Below are positions 63,086 through 64,000 of a DNA stretch of 64,000 bases, in pieces. The notes beneath the pieces were generated by a model that did no database searches, was not told where the DNA came from, and worked only from the letters and a program-made list of their open reading frames with translations. The stretch's first letter is position 1, and every line of letters begins with the position of its first letter. Source of the stretch: Holophagae bacterium (lineage in GTDB: Bacteria; Acidobacteriota; Holophagae; Acanthopleuribacterales; Acanthopleuribacteraceae); the NCBI GenBank assembly GCA_030429565.1, contig JAUIFE010000005.1:1-64000 (forward strand), written 5' to 3'. Made by a program: the position numbers and the translations under genes.

Positions 63086-63589
63086 TCAAGATAAGTCCCG
63101 CTTCCATTGAGGCATGAACTCGCCGATAATTTTTGAAAATTGCTTCTGCATGTTTGCTTCTGGATTGGGTTCAATCATTTCAATGGCGATTGCCCATCCC
63201 GAGCAGGTAGAGACACCGTATGTCTCATGAAGCCAATTTTCGAATCGGCAATTGAATGAACTTTCCCGTTGAACCTGAATTGAGCGATTCGGGTGGATGA
63301 AATCGCGCAAGATGTTGGAGCGAAACATGTTGGAAAAAGCGCAGTCGTACTGGCAAGTACGGCGAGCATTTTTACGAGACGTTGCAGCCCAACAGGTTAT
63401 GCGATTTCGCCGCCAAGAATTGCTTATTTCAGGTTGAAGATTACCTAGCTGTTGGAAGGCTACCCAATGGCCATGCAGTGTCATTTCTAAATCTCTCAAG
63501 GTGACAAAATACATGCCCGGTCGCAAAAGTACTGCTTCTAGGAAGTCTAAGCAGTGCTTCTGATATTCGAAATATGAAACCAGGTTCAT
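63086..63589 (-). CDS. RPGMY-motif small protein interrupted in frame by a palindromic repeat
   Basis: The frame has 167 residues with a strong AAGGAGG ribosome-binding site before the ATG at 63589. The first about 52 residues (FLEAVLLRPGMYFVTLRDLE) and the last about 60 (FENWLHETYGVSTCSGWAIA, ending FMPQWKRDLS) match the two halves of a small family of about 110 residues with an R-P-x-M-Y motif and a closing W-x-x-Y/GW region, often seen as lone immunity-like proteins. Between them about 54 codons come from the element at 63273-63434, which reads through without a stop. Whether the product still folds is unknown. Confidence 0.6.
   Translation of the reverse strand: MNLVSYFEYQKHCLDFLEAVLLRPGMYFVTLRDLEMTLHGHWVAFQQLGNLQPEISNSWRRNRITCWAATSRKNARRTCQYDCAFSNMFRSNILRDFIHPNRSIQVQRESSFNCRFENWLHETYGVSTCSGWAIAIEMIEPNPEANMQKQFSKIIGEFMPQWKRDLS
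63273..63434. repeat. Long palindromic-ended (MITE-like) element, 162 bp, inside a gene
   Basis: The ends are ACCTGAATTGAGCGATT and a decayed inverse ending TTTCAGGT, flanked on both sides by TGA. The interior (GGCGAGCATTTTTACGAGAC) is the reverse complement of 8414-8589 with minor changes. The element plus one TGA is 165 bp, a multiple of three, so the host frame stays open. Confidence 0.85.
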
Positions 63590-63654
63590 TAATGTGCCTC
63601 CTTTTGATTTATACCTAAAAGGAACGATTCCTGGCGACGGAGGAATTAAACGTT

Positions 63655-64000
63655 TTAGCGGGTTTCGCTTTCTCCTGCTTGCTTGCGGTCGTCGTGCATG
63701 AGGCTGATGCCCAACGAGACCCCGCCGCCAAGGGCTACACCCTCGGAAAAGCCCAGTGCAGCTTTGAACCAAAGCAACCAGTGTTCGTCTGCGCCCAAGG
63801 GTAAGAAAGAGCGCACTTGCGGCATTTGGGTGAAGGCGGCGATTAAGTTTTCCAGGCTGACCACGAAGGTTAATTCCGTTAGCAAACAGGCAAGGCAGCC
63901 CGCCACGCCGGAGCCCAGGGCCGACAAAATGACCAACCGGCGGCGATGATGTTGGTAGCGCCGATTCTTTAGCCATATCAGGCCCGAAACCGCACCCGCA
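63655..64000 (-). CDS. Membrane protein, C-terminal part only
   Basis: The frame is open to the right edge, so the start lies outside the window. About 115 residues are visible, with two or three membrane helices (RLVILSALGSGVAGCLACLL, WLLWFKAALGFSEGVALGGG, GVSLGISLM) and a short polar C-terminus (HDDRKQAGESETR). I recognise no family. It precedes the RPGMY-motif gene by 65 bases on the same strand and may be in one transcript with it. Confidence 0.6.
   Translation of the reverse strand, partial: AGAVSGLIWLKNRRYQHHRRRLVILSALGSGVAGCLACLLTELTFVVSLENLIAAFTQMPQVRSFLPLGADEHWLLWFKAALGFSEGVALGGGVSLGISLMHDDRKQAGESETR

Overview
The window looks like chromosomal DNA of a diderm (Gram-negative) bacterium of moderately high GC content. 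It encodes a TonB-dependent receptor, an MCE lipid-transport operon, outer-membrane beta-barrel proteins, lipoproteins and many large secreted proteins of unknown family. The mix of glycogen genes, CotH/VTC/DUF4956, multi-domain secreted proteins and dispersed palindromic repeats would suit a Holophagae-type Acidobacteriota (Acanthopleuribacter-like). That is inference only: no rRNA, tRNA or phylogenetic marker is present.

Layout. 1-4.2 kb: the 3' end of a TPR protein made of near-identical 123-bp units, a secreted HAD phosphatase, a repeat-dense intergenic block (54-bp and 53-bp tandem arrays, the second enclosed by a perfect 32-bp inverted repeat), and two tiny flagellar-rod-like proteins. 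4.4-10.1 kb: a secreted unknown, a matrixin-like metalloprotease, and a small Cys-rich secreted peptide followed by a six-bladed beta-propeller protein. 10.5-15.4 kb: a DUF4956-CotH-VTC-unknown operon. 15.7-24.5 kb: a DcrB-like lipoprotein, the glycogen operon glgB-glgX-malQ, and a gamma-glutamyltransferase without a signal peptide. 24.5-32 kb: guaB, an outer-membrane barrel, a GAF protein, icd and a TonB receptor. 33-38.7 kb: two orphan substrate-binding proteins, a methionine-salvage operon (mtnB, a fused mtnD-mtnC, a dimethylargininase-like hydrolase) whose genes overlap by ATGA, and a small membrane protein. 38.7-43 kb: an AT-rich island with a second small peptide plus propeller-like protein and a leucine-rich-repeat membrane protein. 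43-46.2 kb: an mlaE-mlaF-mlaD transport operon whose MCE protein carries an extra beta-rich C-terminus. 47-48.8 kb: a third propeller protein and an acetyltransferase.

49.3-62.3 kb holds the most unusual locus. It is a compact five-gene operon for what looks like a divergent poly-gamma-glutamate (polyamide) synthase: a 1406-residue PgsB/CapB-type Mur-ligase with a huge helical N-terminus; a CHASE2-PAS protein with a degenerate histidine-kinase core; a receiver-only response regulator; a 1061-residue protein with two PgsC/CapC-like membrane domains in tandem plus a large extra domain; and a membrane-anchored 836-residue secreted protein. No PgsA/CapA is present. The right end (62.3-64 kb) has small membrane proteins and an RPGMY-motif gene that has taken up a palindromic repeat in frame.

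A dispersed palindromic repeat family occurs in short (45 bp) and long (162-176 bp) forms. Its terminal inverted repeats begin ACCTGAAtTGAGCGATT, and three of the four clear copies are flanked by 3-bp direct repeats, which suggests a MITE-like element.
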